From Corynebacterium accolens (GTDB taxonomy: Bacteria; Actinomycetota; Actinomycetes; Mycobacteriales; Mycobacteriaceae): a stretch of DNA of 5,697 bases. The notes under the pieces are model-generated. The model was not told the origin of the DNA and made no database searches. It saw only the letters and a program-made list of their open reading frames with translations. Below, piece after piece: positions 3,501 to 5,697 of the stretch. The DNA lies in NCBI RefSeq assembly GCF_030515985.1, contig NZ_CP100376.1, positions 1,209,695 to 1,215,391 of the forward strand. Direction: 5' to 3'. The position numbers were made by a program, and so were the translations under genes. Position 1 is the first letter of the stretch. The number at the start of each line of letters is the position of its first letter.

Positions 3501-5697
3501 GTGGCCAATTCCGCCCTTCCATCGTTCGACAAGATTTTGGTAGCCAACCGCGGTGAAATCGCCGTGCGTGCCTTCCGCGCTGCCTTTGAAACGGGGGCGA
3601 AGACCGTCGCCGTCTATCCTCGTGAAGATCGCAACTCCTTCCACCGCGCCTTTGCGGATGAGGCAGTGCGCATTGGTGACGAGGGACAGCCCGTCAAGGC
3701 ATACCTCGATATCGAGGAAATCATCCGCGCTGCCAAGAAGTCTGAGGCGGACGCAATCTATCCGGGTTACGGCTTCTTGTCCGAGCGCGCCGATTTGGCC
3801 CGTGCCTGCGAGGATAATGGCATTAAGTTCATTGGCCCCACCCCGAGCACGCTGGATCTCACCGGTGATAAATCCGCTGCGGTTAACGCCGCGAAGGAAG
3901 CAGGGCTGCCGACGCTGCAGGACTCGGAGCCGACTACGGACATCGATAAGCTGGTGGCAGACGCCGGTGACTTCAGCTTCCCAGTCTTTGTCAAGGCCGT
4001 CTCTGGCGGTGGAGGGCGCGGTATGCGCTACGTGGAATCGGAATCTGAGCTGCGCGAACGGGCAGCAGAAGCCTCGCGCGAGGCCGAGGCGGCCTTTGGT
4101 GATGGCAGCGTGTACCTCGAGACCGCGGTGATTAATCCGCAACACATTGAGGTGCAGGTGCTCGCGGATGCCCAGGGCAATGTCATTCACCTCTTTGAAC
4201 GCGATTGCTCCGTGCAGCGCCGCCACCAGAAGGTCGTAGAGATCGCTCCCGCGCCGTCGCTGGATCCGGAGCTGCGCGATCGCATCTGCCAGGATGCCGT
4301 GAACTTCTGCGAGCACATTAACTATGAGGGCGCCGGCACGGTGGAATTCCTCGTGGACGAGCGCGGCAACCACGTCTTTATTGAGATGAACCCACGCGTG
4401 CAGGTGGAGCACACCGTGACCGAGGAGGTTACCGGTGTGGACATCGTCAAGGCGCAGATGAATATCGCCGCCGGTGCTTCCTTGGAAGACATCAACCTGT
4501 CGCAAGAAAATATCACCATTACCGGCTCCGCCCTGCAGTGCCGCATTACTACCGAAGACCCGAATAACGGCTTCCGCCCAGATACGGGTACGTTGACCGC
4601 ATATCGCTCGCCGGGCGGCGCTGGTGTACGCTTGGACGGCGCTACCTCCGTGGGTGCTGAGGTATCGCCCAACTTCGACTCCCTGTTGGTGAAGATGACC
4701 TGCCGCGGCACCACCTTCGAGCAGGCTGTGCACCGTGCTCGCCGCGCGCTGAACGAGTTCCACGTCTCCGGCGTGGCCACCAATATCGGCTTCCTGCGCG
4801 CGTTGCTCAATGAATCTGACTTCGTCAATACCCGCGTCGATACTGGATTCATTACCGAGCACCCGGATCTGCTCAAGGCGCCACCGGCGGTAGATGAGTC
4901 CGGTCGTATCCTGGACTACATCGCGGATGTCACCGTGAATAAGCCCAATGGTGATAGGCCCACCGCGCTGCGCCCGTTTGATAAGCTGCCGGAGTTCAAC
5001 ACGGAAGAGCCGCTCCCGCGCGGTTCCCGCGATGATCTCCTGGAGCTAGGGCCACAGAAGTACGCGGAAAAGATTCGTGCCCAAGAACCATTGATGGTTA
5101 CGGACACGACGTTCCGCGATGCCCACCAGTCCCTGCTTGCTACCCGCGTGCGCAGCACCGCCTTGGTCTCAGCGGCAGAGGCCGTGGCGCGCTTGACCCC
5201 GGACCTCTTCTCTGTGGAGGCGTGGGGCGGTGCTACCTATGACGTGGCCATGCGCTTCCTCCACGAGGATCCCTGGGTGCGCTTGGACCTACTGCGCGAG
5301 GCCATGCCGAATCAGAACATCCAGATGCTCCTGCGCGGGCGCAATACCGTGGGTTATACCCCGTACCCGGATTCGGTCTGCCGCGCCTTCGTGCAGGAAG
5401 CGGCCAAGTCCGGTGTGGATGTCTTCCGCATTTTCGATGCGCTTAACGATGTCTCCCAGATGCGCCCTGCCATCGATGCCGTGCTCGAGACGAATACCAC
5501 CGTGGCCGAGGTAGCCATGGCGTATTCCGGTGACCTTTCTTCGCCGAAGGAAGACCTCTACACCTTGGATTACTACTTGAAGCTCGCCGAGCAGATTGTA
5601 GAATCCGGCGCGCACATCCTGGCCGTTAAGGACATGGCCGGCCTGCTGCGCCCAGAGGCCGCACACACGCTGGTGACCGCGCTGCGCAAGGAATTCG
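3501..5697 (+). CDS. pyc: Pyruvate carboxylase (3'-truncated by window edge)
   Basis: The frame is open from GTG 3501 to the end of the window, giving 732 of an expected roughly 1140 residues. The enzyme uses ATP, bicarbonate and biotin to convert pyruvate to oxaloacetate, the main anaplerotic step. The biotin carboxylase half opens with KILVANRGEIAVRAFRA (from residue 11). It keeps Lys165, the glycine-rich GGGGRGM at 169-175, Cys236 and Lys244 in CSVQRRHQK, Glu282, Glu295 and Asn297 in FIEMNPR, Arg299 and Glu303 in RVQVEH, and Arg348 in LQCRITTEDPNNGF. The carboxyltransferase domain starts near residue 532 with TDTTFRDAHQS (metal ligand Asp540), then LLRGRNTVGY with pyruvate-binding Arg612, RIFDALNDVSQMRP, and Lys710 in AVKDMAG, the lysine carbamylated in studied homologues. 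The HxH metal ligands and the biotinyl AMKM site would lie beyond the window. It is a single-chain enzyme with no sign of damage. The carboxyltransferase half rules out acyl-CoA carboxylase alpha subunits, which share only the first half. Confidence 0.97.
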   Translation, partial: MANSALPSFDKILVANRGEIAVRAFRAAFETGAKTVAVYPREDRNSFHRAFADEAVRIGDEGQPVKAYLDIEEIIRAAKKSEADAIYPGYGFLSERADLARACEDNGIKFIGPTPSTLDLTGDKSAAVNAAKEAGLPTLQDSEPTTDIDKLVADAGDFSFPVFVKAVSGGGGRGMRYVESESELRERAAEASREAEAAFGDGSVYLETAVINPQHIEVQVLADAQGNVIHLFERDCSVQRRHQKVVEIAPAPSLDPELRDRICQDAVNFCEHINYEGAGTVEFLVDERGNHVFIEMNPRVQVEHTVTEEVTGVDIVKAQMNIAAGASLEDINLSQENITITGSALQCRITTEDPNNGFRPDTGTLTAYRSPGGAGVRLDGATSVGAEVSPNFDSLLVKMTCRGTTFEQAVHRARRALNEFHVSGVATNIGFLRALLNESDFVNTRVDTGFITEHPDLLKAPPAVDESGRILDYIADVTVNKPNGDRPTALRPFDKLPEFNTEEPLPRGSRDDLLELGPQKYAEKIRAQEPLMVTDTTFRDAHQSLLATRVRSTALVSAAEAVARLTPDLFSVEAWGGATYDVAMRFLHEDPWVRLDLLREAMPNQNIQMLLRGRNTVGYTPYPDSVCRAFVQEAAKSGVDVFRIFDALNDVSQMRPAIDAVLETNTTVAEVAMAYSGDLSSPKEDLYTLDYYLKLAEQIVESGAHILAVKDMAGLLRPEAAHTLVTALRKEF

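Noticed and set aside
3183..4862. Very long open frame (559 codons) on the minus strand across the pyc 5' half
   Set aside because: It is a shadow of pyc produced by its strong third-position bias; the composition is not protein-like and it runs into the repeat region, while the + strand frame keeps all catalytic motifs of pyruvate carboxylase.

Overview
This window looks like a piece of a Corynebacterium chromosome. The evidence is moderately high GC, GGAGG/AAGGA-type ribosome binding sites, and proteins that closely resemble, from memory, C. glutamicum PrpD2, PrpB2, PrpC2 and pyruvate carboxylase. All genes read on the + strand and all are ordinary central-carbon enzymes. I do not see a novel multi-gene system. 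The parts worth a second look are in the 483-bp gap between prpC and pyc.

Positions 1-3017 hold the methylcitrate cycle operon: the 3' part of prpD (2-methylcitrate dehydratase), prpB (2-methylisocitrate lyase) and prpC (2-methylcitrate synthase). The genes are tightly packed: prpD and prpB share one base (TAATG), and prpB and prpC are 13 bp apart with the prpC ribosome binding site starting inside the prpB stop codon. A 10-bp GC-rich hairpin at 3074-3101 probably ends the transcript.

Positions 3018-3500 are non-coding as far as I can tell, but densely structured. In order they hold: the hairpin; a 106-bp segment bounded by a perfect 14-bp inverted repeat starting TG and ending CA, with a 21-bp tandem repeat and a 20-bp-period repeat inside; an 18-bp GC-rich tandem repeat that reads as an Ala/Pro-rich peptide without a start; three TTTGC elements, one the palindrome TTTGCAAA known from RamB/PrpR-type regulators; an AT-rich perfect palindrome inside a candidate promoter; and a short leader with two overlapping hairpins.

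Positions 3501-5697 hold the 5' two thirds of pyc (pyruvate carboxylase): the complete biotin carboxylase half and the first part of the carboxyltransferase domain. The window ends before the biotin attachment domain.

The genes fit together biochemically. PrpC joins propionyl-CoA to oxaloacetate, PrpD and PrpB (with an aconitase not seen here) carry the product to succinate and pyruvate, and Pyc turns pyruvate back into the oxaloacetate that PrpC needs. As I recall, these loci are separated by many genes in C. glutamicum, so their adjacency may be a rearrangement in this lineage.
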